Shown here piece after piece: positions 52,506-62,058 of a stretch of 64,000 bases of DNA. The notes beneath the pieces are model-generated. The model was not told the DNA's origin and did not search any database. It was given only the letters and a program-made list of their open reading frames with translations. Positions within the stretch are counted from its first letter, which is position 1. Every line of letters begins with the position of its first letter. Source of the stretch: an uncultured Mediterraneibacter sp. (GTDB taxonomy: Bacteria > Bacillota > Clostridia > Lachnospirales > Lachnospiraceae); assembly GCA_944384505.1 (NCBI GenBank), contig CALWTQ010000004.1, positions 27,879 to 91,878 of the forward strand, given 5' to 3'. The translations under genes and the position numbers were made by a program.

Positions 52506-54257
52506 ATGAAGATGAAATTCAGCTATATGAAACGATATTTTATAAAAATAATGCTGCTGACGCTGGTTTTGGTAGGCGTTCTGGTTCTTTTGATTACGAT
52601 GTATTCACGAACTGTTGTCAGCAGAGAACTTGTCAGCCTTCATCAGTCGATTCTGAATCAGTCAGTACGGCAGCCCGCGCAGGTGATTTCTGCTTTAAAG
52701 GCCAGTGCAAAAACAATCGCTGAAAATTCCGGGCTGATTGACTGGCTTGATACTGAAATGGAAGTCAGCGGCTCAGTGGATGCTTTCATCAGCGATGAGA
52801 TAAACAGCAACTACGAATTGAGCGGAACATACCGGGTCTATATTTACGATGAACTCGGACTCCGGTATGCCAGCGACTATCCGGAAATTTCCAGAGGGGT
52901 ACTGGAACAGGTCCTGCACGAGACTGAGGAAGAAGCAGATGGATTTCGTCTATATGGCCCTGTTAACGACGAGGAACAGACCGGCCTGTACAGATACAGC
53001 TGTTATCTGGTTTATTCAATCAGGGATCTTTTAAGTGACCGGCAGACAGGGTATGTACTGCTGCAATTCAGCGAGCCGGCAATGTACAACTCTTTTCAGA
53101 ATTTAAGTGAGAGCGGAAGAGAGTATTGTATTGTAGATGAGAGCGGACGGATCTATTCAGCCAGAGAAAAGACTTCGGTTGGAGAGATGTATATAGGCGC
53201 GGAAAGGGAGGCGGACTTTTCTTTTTCTGAAGGGGCGGGATGTTCTATCGACCGGTCAGCGGATATGATAAGTTTTTATGAAAAAATACCTGGGACGAAT
53301 CTTTATCTTCTGGAAAGCATGGACCTGAAAGCGGTACTGGAGCCTGTGAACAGAATTGTTCTTGTATCCGGAATCCTTATTTTACTCTTTATTTTGTGTT
53401 TCCTGCCTATGACCTTTTTCTCATTTCGGACAATAGTCAGACCGATTGACGCAATTAAGAATAAGATGAGTGCGGTCGCAAAAGGAAATCTGCAGGTGAG
53501 AATACCGGAGGCGGATCAGGGCAGGGGAGAATTGGCCGAGATAGCAGAATCTTTCAATGTCATGGCAGAGAAACTGGAAGATCAGGTAGAAGAGATCCAG
53601 AGCATTGAACGGAAGAAACACAGACTGCAGCTCGATTTCCTTCAAACACAGATTAATCCTCATTTTATTTATAATACATTAAGTTCCATCCGTTTCTATG
53701 TCGAGATGGGCAGGAATGAGGACGCGGAAAAGATGCTCATTGATTTTTCTAAGCTTTTGAGAAAAACATTGTCAAGTTCAGAAAAAATGATTACGCTTAG
53801 GGAAGAAAAAGAAACCCTGGAATATTATATTGATCTTCAGAAGGCAAGGTACAGAGAGCGGTTTGTAATAGAAATGGATATGCCTGAGGAGACGCTTTCC
53901 TGTATTGTGCCGGATTTTATTACCCAGCCTATCGTAGAAAATGCGATATTTTACAGCCTGAAAGAAAAAGAGATCTGTCATATACTAATCCGCAGCAGGA
54001 TTATAGAAGATGTGCTTTATATCAGTGTAAAGGATAATGGAATCGGGATGGATCAGGATCGGATTAATGAAGTCTTGGATAAATCACTGAGCATGAATAA
54101 AGTAGGGATTCGTAATGTTAATGAAAGGCTGAAATTGAATTATGGGGAGCAATTCGGACTTCAAATTCTGAGTCAGAAAAATGTGGGGACAGAAGTTGTG
54201 ATCTGTATTCCTGTAACAGAATCGGGGGACAAAAATGATGAAAATACTGATAGCTGA
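52506..54257 (+). CDS. YesM-type membrane sensor histidine kinase
   Basis: 583 residues: N-terminal membrane helix (IMLLTLVLVGVLVLLIT), extracellular sensor of about 240 residues, second helix (IVLVSGILILLFILCFLP), HAMP domain (RPIDAIKNKMSAVAKGN), then His_kinase/HATPase with the phospho-His in FLQTQINPHFIYNTLSS and the N box PIVENAIFYSL, and a GIGMDQDRINEV G box. It overlaps the response regulator gene by 23 bases. Likely senses an extracellular nucleoside or sugar for the importer downstream. Confidence 0.9.
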   Translation: MKMKFSYMKRYFIKIMLLTLVLVGVLVLLITMYSRTVVSRELVSLHQSILNQSVRQPAQVISALKASAKTIAENSGLIDWLDTEMEVSGSVDAFISDEINSNYELSGTYRVYIYDELGLRYASDYPEISRGVLEQVLHETEEEADGFRLYGPVNDEEQTGLYRYSCYLVYSIRDLLSDRQTGYVLLQFSEPAMYNSFQNLSESGREYCIVDESGRIYSAREKTSVGEMYIGAEREADFSFSEGAGCSIDRSADMISFYEKIPGTNLYLLESMDLKAVLEPVNRIVLVSGILILLFILCFLPMTFFSFRTIVRPIDAIKNKMSAVAKGNLQVRIPEADQGRGELAEIAESFNVMAEKLEDQVEEIQSIERKKHRLQLDFLQTQINPHFIYNTLSSIRFYVEMGRNEDAEKMLIDFSKLLRKTLSSSEKMITLREEKETLEYYIDLQKARYRERFVIEMDMPEETLSCIVPDFITQPIVENAIFYSLKEKEICHILIRSRIIEDVLYISVKDNGIGMDQDRINEVLDKSLSMNKVGIRNVNERLKLNYGEQFGLQILSQKNVGTEVVICIPVTESGDKNDENTDS

Positions 54258-55737
54258 CGATGAGACGCCCATTAGAGAGTGGATACAGTACAGTATTGAG
54301 CGCTCAGCGAATCCGGAATTTGAGATTGCCGCTATAGCAGAAAACGGAGTCGAGGCATATAAGGCGGCAGTGGATAACCATGTAGACATAGTGATTACAG
54401 ATATTAAAATGCCGGGGATGGATGGACTGTCTCTGATAAAAGCGCTGAGAAAAGAACTTCCGTATGCGGCGTTTATTATTTTGACAAACTATGCGGAGTT
54501 TTCATATGCGCAGGAAGCAGTGGCATATGGGGCAAGAAAATATCTGCTGAAATCAGAGATGAGAGGAAGGGATATCATTGATGCCCTGGAAGAAATAGAA
54601 AACCAGAACAGAGAGCTTATGGCCGGGCATGAAGATAATTATTATTCTACCGGATATCTTGATGTCTTTGCCTGTTTCCAACACAGAGACGATCAGGAAT
54701 TTATAAGAGATTTTTGGATACGGCATCATCTAAAGGATAATGAATATTATCTTGTGACCGCTGTCTGCAGCAGAGACAGCCTTGAAGAAAAGAAGATTAT
54801 CGACCACTTTATCGAAAATCAGAAGATACATATTTTGAGGCCTATTCTTCAGAGGGATAATATTTATCTGGTTATGCAGTCAGAACATGAGTATGAGCTG
54901 ACAAGGGCAGCAAAACATTTCTGGCAGGAATGGAATGAGCAGGGAAGAGGTATTGTGGTATCAACTTCTCCGATGCGGGAAAGCGGCCGTATTATGGATG
55001 CTCTGGAGAAGGCGGAAGTTTTGCTGGGATATGGATTTTTCTGTGAGAGTGGTTATTACACAGAAAATGATATGAATCAGAGGCCGGCAGCTGACAGAGG
55101 TGTCCTGAAGAAAGAGTACAGTAAAATTTTAAATGAGCTTCTGTATGAGGACATGGACACTGTTGCGGGGAAAATAGGACGATGGTTTGATATGATCTGC
55201 AGTCCAACGCTTAAAGATGTAGAGTGGGCGAGGGAGATCTGTATCCGTTTCAGTCTTGGGATGGAAGAGCTGTTACAGGAGCACAGTCCGGAATGTAAAG
55301 GCGAAGGAGAGATCAGCAAGGAGTGGGCGTTTAGAGATTATGAAAATTATTGTATGGAACAGCTTCGGATATTGTATTCTGAGAAGCAGATCCAGTATTC
55401 TCCAAGTATCAGAGAGGCAGTTGCATATATTCATAGAAATTATGGAAAACAGGATTTATCGCTGAGGGAGGTCGCGGCGGCTGTGTACAGATCTTCCGAA
55501 TATCTGAGCCGGCTTTTTAAGGCGGAGATTGGAGAAAAATTTGGAACATATCTGATGAAGTACAGGCTGGAGAAAGCCAAAGATCTGCTTATACATACGG
55601 ATATGAAAATATATGAAATTGCTGATGCGGTCGGATACACAGCAGCCAGTTATTTTTCAAAAGTATATCGGGATTATACGGGAGTGTCCCCAGAAATAAC
55701 ACGGCAGCAGAACAGCGTCCGAATATCAAAAAAGTGA
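54235..55737 (+). CDS. YesN-type response regulator with AraC DNA-binding domain
   Basis: 500 residues. Receiver domain at 1-120 (ILIADDETPIREW, phospho-Asp in DIVITDIKMPGMDGLS), a poorly conserved middle region, and a C-terminal AraC-type pair of HTHs (DLSLREVAAAVYRSSEYLSR, MKIYEIADAVGYTAASYFSK). Partner of the overlapping YesM-type kinase. It precedes the nucleoside importer, whose promoter region (55738-55906) is AT-rich and probably its target. Confidence 0.9.
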   Translation: MMKILIADDETPIREWIQYSIERSANPEFEIAAIAENGVEAYKAAVDNHVDIVITDIKMPGMDGLSLIKALRKELPYAAFIILTNYAEFSYAQEAVAYGARKYLLKSEMRGRDIIDALEEIENQNRELMAGHEDNYYSTGYLDVFACFQHRDDQEFIRDFWIRHHLKDNEYYLVTAVCSRDSLEEKKIIDHFIENQKIHILRPILQRDNIYLVMQSEHEYELTRAAKHFWQEWNEQGRGIVVSTSPMRESGRIMDALEKAEVLLGYGFFCESGYYTENDMNQRPAADRGVLKKEYSKILNELLYEDMDTVAGKIGRWFDMICSPTLKDVEWAREICIRFSLGMEELLQEHSPECKGEGEISKEWAFRDYENYCMEQLRILYSEKQIQYSPSIREAVAYIHRNYGKQDLSLREVAAAVYRSSEYLSRLFKAEIGEKFGTYLMKYRLEKAKDLLIHTDMKIYEIADAVGYTAASYFSKVYRDYTGVSPEITRQQNSVRISKK

Positions 55738-55906
55738 CAGAATATCAACAAAATAATAGAAAATAAAAAGTTGTAGAAAAATAATGTTAAAATTTTTTAA
55801 CAAAAAGTCTACAGCTTTTATTTATTTTCGTGTACTAAATCAATAAAATGATTTCAACAAATCGGATAATTATCTGGAAAACGTTGAAAAAGGAGAGAAA
55901 AATATC

Positions 55907-56977
55907 ATGAAAAAGAAAAAGGTAACAGCATTATTTCTGGCAGTCTGTGTGGCGGCATCTATGGCTGGATGTGGAGGAAGTGACAACAGCAGTACATCTG
56001 AAAACAGTGACGGCGCGGTAAAGGTTGGAATCATTTTCGGGACAGGCGGCCTGGGAGACAAGAATTTTAATGATATGGCTTACGAAGGAATTACACGGGC
56101 AGAAGAAGAACTAGGCATAGAGTTTGATTATGTTGAACCTGAGTCGGTCAGTGATTTTGTATCATATGGCAGGCAGTTCGCGGAAACCGGAGAATATGAT
56201 CTCCTGATAGGCGTAGGGCAGGATATGGAAGAAGCTATGGTTGAGACGGCAAAAGAATTTCCGGATCAGAAGATATCCGTAATTGACAGTTCATCGGACC
56301 TTGAGGAAATCAGTTCGATTCAGACGGAATGGAGTGAACAGACCTTCCTGGCGGGAGTCATTGCAGGGTTGGGAACTCTGAGTGATATGAAATATGCGAA
56401 CGATGCGAATGTTATTGGCGTAATTCTGGGACAGGATCAGCCCGGCCTTCGTGAAGGTCTGGTAGGATTTTCAGCGGGAGCAAAATATGTAAATCCGGAT
56501 GTGGAAGTGCTGGAAGGGGTTGTGGGAGATTTCGGCGATCCTGGACGCGCGAAAGAGGTTGCGCTCTCTATGTACAATAAAGATGTTGATTTTATCCAAT
56601 GTATCGCAGGAGCAGGCGGACTGGGAATCTTCTCGGCGGCAAAAGAAACAGGAGCGTACGCGTTTGGAGTGGGGACAAACCAGAATTCAGAAGAACCGGA
56701 TTATATTCCGGCGTCTTCAATCAGGGATGTAAGCTCTATGGTATATAATGAAGTTCAGAAAGTTATAGACGGTACTTGGGAGACAGGACTTCATATCAGT
56801 GGAATTAAAGAAGGTGCGGTGGACTGTGTGACAGAAGGATCGAATGTGGTACTTCCGGATGAGATACAGACTGCAGTTGACGAGATCAGGCAGCAGTTAA
56901 AGAGCGGGGAGCTTACACCTTGCAGCAATGCAGATGAATTAGAGCAGTGGACAGCTGAGAATCAGTATCAGTCATAG
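55907..56977 (+). CDS. BMP-family lipoprotein, nucleoside ABC transporter substrate-binding protein
   Basis: 356 residues. Signal peptide with lipobox (SMAGC, lipid Cys at about residue 22) and the Med/BMP fold: VKVGIIFGTGGLGDKNFNDM, SVIDSSSDLEEISSIQTEWS, GAGGLGIFSAAKE, AFGVGTNQNSEEPDYIPAS. This family binds purine or other nucleosides (for example PnrA). AAAAGGAGA precedes ATG 55907. The ATPase and two permease genes follow, so it is a complete importer. Confidence 0.92.
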   Translation: MKKKKVTALFLAVCVAASMAGCGGSDNSSTSENSDGAVKVGIIFGTGGLGDKNFNDMAYEGITRAEEELGIEFDYVEPESVSDFVSYGRQFAETGEYDLLIGVGQDMEEAMVETAKEFPDQKISVIDSSSDLEEISSIQTEWSEQTFLAGVIAGLGTLSDMKYANDANVIGVILGQDQPGLREGLVGFSAGAKYVNPDVEVLEGVVGDFGDPGRAKEVALSMYNKDVDFIQCIAGAGGLGIFSAAKETGAYAFGVGTNQNSEEPDYIPASSIRDVSSMVYNEVQKVIDGTWETGLHISGIKEGAVDCVTEGSNVVLPDEIQTAVDEIRQQLKSGELTPCSNADELEQWTAENQYQS

Positions 56978-57008
56978 TATATCCGGTGGCGTTTGGAGGA
57001 ACCAAAGA

Positions 57009-58526
57009 ATGTACGCAGTAGAGATGAAGAACATTACAAAGCAATACCCGCTGGTCCTTGCATTGGATCATGTTGACTTTGCTCTGAAAAAAGGGGAAAT
57101 ACATTCTCTTTTAGGTGAAAACGGTGCGGGTAAGTCCACTTTGATGAAAGTATTGTATGGAATCTGCAGACCGGATGAAGGAACAATAATTGTCAATGGA
57201 AAACAGGTGGATCTGAAAAAACCTAAACAGGCCATTGACCTTGGCATAGGTATGGTTCACCAGCATTTTATGCTCACTCCGGTAATGAGTGTGACAGAAA
57301 ATATTGTGGTTGGATGTGAACCTGTCAGAGGCGTTATATTTGATAAGGCAAGCGCACAAAGACAAGTACAGGAGATGATTGACAGATACGGTTTTCAGAT
57401 TCAGGCTGATCAGAAAGTGAAAGAACTCTCTGTAGGCGAGCAGCAGAAGGTGGAAATTTTAAAGGCAATATACAGGAACGCGAAGATATTGATATTAGAT
57501 GAACCGACAGCCGTACTGACGCCTCAGGAGGTGGAAGAGCTTTTCCGGATATTACGAGAACTTAAAAAAGCGGGAACCAGCATCACTATTATTACGCATA
57601 AACTAAAGGAGACACTGGAGGTAGCGGATACGGTCAGCGTACTGCGGGATGGCAGGATGATTCAGTCGGATATCAGTACGAAAGGTGTAACAACAGAAGA
57701 ACTTGCGCAGATGATGGTCGGACGGGAAGTGGAGCTTGGAATCTGCAGAAAAACACAGAGCGTAGGAAAAGTCCGTTTAAATGTCAAAGAAATCACGCTT
57801 CGGGAAAAAGAGAAGACAGTTCTTGATAAGATCAGTTTTCAGCTGAAAGAAGGAGAAATCCTAGGGATCGCAGGCATAGAAGGAAATGGTCAGACAGAAC
57901 TGATCGAATGTCTTACAGGAATACGGAAGGCTGATGTTTCTCTGATTGAGAAGGACGGAGAAAAGCTGGAAGGGGCGCCCGGAGATTTTATAAGCAGAAA
58001 AGTCGGACATATTCCGGAAGACAGGATGACAAGAGGACTGGTTTTAGAACTTTCAGTTAGGGATAATCTGATACTCGGGTATCAGAAGCTGTTTCAGAAG
58101 AACGGAGTTATGAACCGCAGACGAATTCGGGAATTTACAGAAAATCTATTAAAGGAATACGGAATAAAAGCTCCTAATATCTCGGTTAAGTGCAGTTCAC
58201 TTTCAGGCGGAAACCAGCAAAAAATCGTAATTGCAAGAGTATTCAGTGAGGATCCGGATGTACTGATTGTGGCGCAGCCTACACGCGGTGTTGATATTGG
58301 CGCTATAGAGTACATACATGAACGGCTCTTAAAGCTCAGGGATGAGGGAAAGGCGATTCTTCTTATCTCAGCTGACCTAGATGAAGTAAAAAACTTAAGT
58401 GACAGACTCATGGTAATGTACGACGGGAGAATCGTCGCGGAAGGATTACCAGAGCAGTTCGATGATATGCATCTTGGACTGCTGATGACCGGAGCTGCTG
58501 GAAGAGAGGGCTTACAATATGAGTGA
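57009..58526 (+). CDS. nupO: Nucleoside ABC transporter, duplicated ATP-binding protein (NupO-like)
   Basis: 505 residues with two ABC domains. First: GENGAGKSTLMK Walker A, LSVGEQQKVEI signature, ILILDEPTAVLTP Walker B. Second: degenerate Walker A GIEGNGQTEL and LSGGNQQKIVIAR signature, as in other RbsA-like importers where one site is weak. It ends inside the first permease gene (eight-base overlap). GGAGGAACC precedes the ATG. Confidence 0.93.
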   Translation: MYAVEMKNITKQYPLVLALDHVDFALKKGEIHSLLGENGAGKSTLMKVLYGICRPDEGTIIVNGKQVDLKKPKQAIDLGIGMVHQHFMLTPVMSVTENIVVGCEPVRGVIFDKASAQRQVQEMIDRYGFQIQADQKVKELSVGEQQKVEILKAIYRNAKILILDEPTAVLTPQEVEELFRILRELKKAGTSITIITHKLKETLEVADTVSVLRDGRMIQSDISTKGVTTEELAQMMVGREVELGICRKTQSVGKVRLNVKEITLREKEKTVLDKISFQLKEGEILGIAGIEGNGQTELIECLTGIRKADVSLIEKDGEKLEGAPGDFISRKVGHIPEDRMTRGLVLELSVRDNLILGYQKLFQKNGVMNRRRIREFTENLLKEYGIKAPNISVKCSSLSGGNQQKIVIARVFSEDPDVLIVAQPTRGVDIGAIEYIHERLLKLRDEGKAILLISADLDEVKNLSDRLMVMYDGRIVAEGLPEQFDDMHLGLLMTGAAGREGLQYE

Positions 58527-59589
58527 GAAAAAAGCAAAACTGACTGCAAAAATAATAATTGAGAAATATATGTCTGTTGTGGCGCTGATTCTGGCTCTGA
58601 TTTTAGGCGGTATTATTATTTTTGTCTGCGGATATAATCCGTTTGAGGCATATGCATCCATATTTGAAGGGGCGTTTATAGGGAAAACAGCGATCTGCCA
58701 GACTCTGATTCAGGCAACGCCGCTTATTTTTGCGGGACTGGCGTACGTTGTCGCAAAGAGGGTTAACCTGATTAATCTTGGAATTGAAGGTCAGCTTTAC
58801 ATGGGCGCTCTGGGAGCATCCCTGGTGGCGCTGATGCCGGTCAGCCTTCCTACGCCGGTTCTGATTGTGTCGGCGCTTATAAGCGCAATGCTGTTTGGCG
58901 GGCTGTATGCGGGACTGGTAGGAGCTATGAAGGTAAAGTTTGGATCTAACGAAGTAATAGCTACCATGATGCTTAATACGATCGCGCAGAATTTTATTTC
59001 TTACATGGTAAACTATCCTCTTAAAGAGGAAGGAAAAACTTTGGCCCAGACCAGACTGTTTGATGAAACAGCATGGCTTCCAAAGCTTGTAAATGGCACT
59101 CAGCTGACTATCGGAATACTGGCTGCTGCTGCGGTCTGCATTGGAGTAAAGTTGATTTTTGACAGAACCAGGCTTGGGTATGAGTCCAGATGCGTGGGAC
59201 TGAGTATTCCTGCATCTGAAACTGCAGGAATCAAGATCGGTAAGGTAATGATAATTGCGATGCTTATAAGCGGGGCAATATCAGGACTTTTGGGCGGTAC
59301 TCATGTACTGGGCAGTGATCACAGGCTGATAGCAGATTTTTCGTCAGGATATGGATTTGACGGAATTGCTGTTGCGGCCCTTGCAGGAGACAGTCCGATC
59401 GCAGTTATTTTATCGGGGATTATCTTCGGCGCCTTGAGAGCAGGCTGTATGGTGCTTAACAGAACAACTGGAATTCCGACAGAGTTTATTGATGTAATAC
59501 AGGCATGTATTATTCTGCTTGTAGCAGCGCCGCTGCTAGTGAAAGATATTCTCCGTATCGGGAAAAGGAGAGGAGGCAGGAAAGCATGA
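58519..59589 (+). CDS. nupP: Nucleoside ABC transporter permease 1 (NupP-like)
   Basis: 356 residues with about nine membrane segments in the BPD_transp_2 family. FEGAFIGKTAICQTLIQATP, LINLGIEGQLYMGALGAS and YGFDGIAVAALAGDSPIAV are the expected conserved stretches. It overlaps the ATPase gene by eight bases and the second permease gene by four. Confidence 0.92.
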   Translation: MSEKKAKLTAKIIIEKYMSVVALILALILGGIIIFVCGYNPFEAYASIFEGAFIGKTAICQTLIQATPLIFAGLAYVVAKRVNLINLGIEGQLYMGALGASLVALMPVSLPTPVLIVSALISAMLFGGLYAGLVGAMKVKFGSNEVIATMMLNTIAQNFISYMVNYPLKEEGKTLAQTRLFDETAWLPKLVNGTQLTIGILAAAAVCIGVKLIFDRTRLGYESRCVGLSIPASETAGIKIGKVMIIAMLISGAISGLLGGTHVLGSDHRLIADFSSGYGFDGIAVAALAGDSPIAVILSGIIFGALRAGCMVLNRTTGIPTEFIDVIQACIILLVAAPLLVKDILRIGKRRGGRKA

Positions 59590-60449
59590 GTGATTTGATG
59601 TCAGTTATCACTTCGACGTTCAGTATGTCTGTTCCGTTGATATTAGCGGCACTTGGCGGTGTACTTTCAGTTAAGAGCGGAGTTATGGCGCTGGGGCTGG
59701 AAAGTATGATGACAATGGGCGCATTCTGCGGCGTGCTTGGCTCTTTCTATTCTGGGAATGCGGTAATAGGCATCTTGGCAGGTATGGCCGGCGGCGGTCT
59801 GTTTGGACTGGGGCATGCCGTGCTTAGTGTCAGATATAAGGTGAATCAGGTGATAAGCGGTATTGGCCTGAATCTGCTTGCAGTTGCCGCGACAACGCTT
59901 CTGATGCAGATCATCTGGGATAATAAAGGGTCGTCACCGCAGGTTGCTTCAATTGATGGAAATGTATTTACATCGCCGATTACTTATATAATGCTGGCCG
60001 TTATGTTTTTTGAATATTTTCTGCTGTTTAAAACCCGTTTTGGACTAAGGCTCAGAATGGTGGGGGAAAACCCAAAGGCGGCTTCAACAGTAGGTCTGGC
60101 AGTACATAAAATAAAATATATCGGTGTGACTGCAAGCGGTGTACTTGCAGGATTGGGGGGAGCGTACCTTTCTCTGGATCACCTGAACATGTATGTGCGT
60201 GATATGTCCGCGGGAAGGGGATATATCGCGGTGGCAATTATGATTCTCGCAAAGTATAATCCGTTTCAGGTATTGCTGTGCGCGCTTATTTTTGGCTTTT
60301 CAGACGCTTTGCAAATTAGTTTTCAGGGCCGGGGAGTTCCGCCACAGATCATGGCAATGCTGCCTTACGCTGTGACACTGCTTGTACTTGCGTTTGGCGC
60401 GCGGCATATTACTCCACCGGCCGGCGTAGGCTGCCATGATGACGATTAG
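59586..60449 (+). CDS. nupQ: Nucleoside ABC transporter permease 2 (NupQ-like)
   Basis: 287 residues, about eight membrane segments. SVPLILAALGGVLSVKSGVM, LGLESMMTMGAFCGV, GLRLRMVGENPKAASTVGL and GRGYIAVAIMILAKYNP fit the second permease of BMP-type systems. ATG 59586 overlaps the previous stop; the longer reading from 59505 lies inside that gene. Confidence 0.92.
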   Translation: MSDLMSVITSTFSMSVPLILAALGGVLSVKSGVMALGLESMMTMGAFCGVLGSFYSGNAVIGILAGMAGGGLFGLGHAVLSVRYKVNQVISGIGLNLLAVAATTLLMQIIWDNKGSSPQVASIDGNVFTSPITYIMLAVMFFEYFLLFKTRFGLRLRMVGENPKAASTVGLAVHKIKYIGVTASGVLAGLGGAYLSLDHLNMYVRDMSAGRGYIAVAIMILAKYNPFQVLLCALIFGFSDALQISFQGRGVPPQIMAMLPYAVTLLVLAFGARHITPPAGVGCHDDD

Positions 60450-60496
60450 CATGTGCCCGCGGACAAATAAACCGATAGAAAAGGAGAGACGAAAAG

Positions 60497-61999
60497 ATGA
60501 AAGCGATTATGGTGATGTTTGATTCATTGAACCGGCACTATCTGCCGCCTTATGGATATACGGATATTGAGGCACCCAATTTTCAGCGTCTGGCTCGGCA
60601 GACAGTTACTTTTGATAATTGTTATGTAGGGAGCATGCCATGTATGCCGGCCCGCAGAGAGATCCATACAGGACGGTATAATTTCCTTCACAGAAGCTGG
60701 GGGCCGCTTGAGCCATATGATGATTCCATGCCCAGGATTCTGAAAGAGAACGGAATTTACACACATATTACAACAGACCACTGGCATTACTGGGAAGAGG
60801 GTGGAGGTATCTACCTTAACCAGTACAATTCTTATGAGTTTGTAAGAGGCCAGGAGGGGGATCCGTTCAAAGGCCTGGTGGATTTTGAGGCGCCTGAACA
60901 TATTGGGGGGCGCAAAGATTTTTGCGGCCGTCAGGAATATATTAACAGGAAGTATATGAAGGAGGAGAAGAATCAGTCGATTGTACAGAATTTCTCCAAT
61001 GGTCTTCATTTTATCCATGAGAACCATAATGCAGACAACTGGTATCTGCAGCTCGAGAATTATGACCCTCATGAACCGTTCTTTACTCCGGAAAAATATA
61101 AAGAACCATATAAAGACGGATATGACGGAGTGATGTTTGACTGGCCGGGATATCACGAGGTCGTAGAGACGCCGGAGCAGGCGGAGCACTGTATCAATGA
61201 GTATAAGGCAATTGTGTCAATGTGCGATACTTATCTGGGCAAAGTTCTGGATGTGATGGATGAGTACGACATGTGGAAGGATACTATGCTGATCGTCAAT
61301 ACAGATCATGGCTTCATGCTGACGGAGCACAACTGGTGGGGAAAGATGATGATGCCCTATTTCAGCGAACTTGCGAGAATTCCGCTGTTTATCTGGGACC
61401 CGCGTGTCGGCAGAGCAGGGGAGAGACGGCAGGCGCTTGTGCAGACCATAGATCTTGCACCGACTCTGCTTGAATACTTCGGTCAGGAAATACCGAAAGA
61501 TATGCAGGGCCATCCTCTGAGAGAAACAATGGAAAATGATAAAGCGGTCAGAGAGTATGCTTTGTTCGGACAGCACGGAGTACACGTCAATGTAACAGAT
61601 GGGCGATATGTCTATATGAGATGTCCGCTTCCGGATAAGGAAAACGAATTGTATAATTACATTGTAGAACCCACCAGCTATCCGGGAGCGATCACAGTGG
61701 AGGAGATGAAAACGGCCGAATTCCATGAAGGTTTTTCATTTACAAAGGGCTGTCCGATGTTCCGAATCAAAGGGGGATATGGTATTCGCACCCTTGGATT
61801 CCCGCCCAGAGTACTTATGGATTTTGGAACACTCCTCTACGACCTCGAGAATGATCCGCATCAGGAACATCCGATTGACGATACTGAGACAGAAGAACGT
61901 ATGATCCGGGCTATGGTGCGGCTTATGGAGGAGAACGAAGCTCCACAGGAACAGTATGTAAGGCTTGGCATTGAGGAATACGCGGCAGAGATATCATGA
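60497..61999 (+). CDS. Cys-type sulfatase family protein
   Basis: 500 residues of the alkaline phosphatase/sulfatase superfamily. The nucleophile motif is CMPARREIHTGR (C-x-P-x-R variant with the following Arg and TGR), so the Cys must be converted to formylglycine. Metal sites: VMFDSLNRHYL near the N-terminus and NTDHGFML later. No signal peptide, so probably cytoplasmic. No maturase (anSME) gene is in the window. It sits between the importer and the phosphorylase, with AAAGGAGAG upstream. Whether it acts on a sulfated nucleoside or on glycan sulfates is unknown. Confidence 0.88.
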   Translation: MKAIMVMFDSLNRHYLPPYGYTDIEAPNFQRLARQTVTFDNCYVGSMPCMPARREIHTGRYNFLHRSWGPLEPYDDSMPRILKENGIYTHITTDHWHYWEEGGGIYLNQYNSYEFVRGQEGDPFKGLVDFEAPEHIGGRKDFCGRQEYINRKYMKEEKNQSIVQNFSNGLHFIHENHNADNWYLQLENYDPHEPFFTPEKYKEPYKDGYDGVMFDWPGYHEVVETPEQAEHCINEYKAIVSMCDTYLGKVLDVMDEYDMWKDTMLIVNTDHGFMLTEHNWWGKMMMPYFSELARIPLFIWDPRVGRAGERRQALVQTIDLAPTLLEYFGQEIPKDMQGHPLRETMENDKAVREYALFGQHGVHVNVTDGRYVYMRCPLPDKENELYNYIVEPTSYPGAITVEEMKTAEFHEGFSFTKGCPMFRIKGGYGIRTLGFPPRVLMDFGTLLYDLENDPHQEHPIDDTETEERMIRAMVRLMEENEAPQEQYVRLGIEEYAAEIS

Positions 62000-62058
62000 T
62001 TAATATAAAAAAACAAGGGGCGTGCCAGAATGTACGCATCCGCGCTAAGGAGAGAAAA

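Noticed and set aside
55738-55906. Purine riboswitch before the nucleoside importer
   Set aside because: The AT-rich leader lacks the conserved purine-aptamer core and loop pairs; only a short AT hairpin (GTTAAAA/TTTTAAC) is seen.
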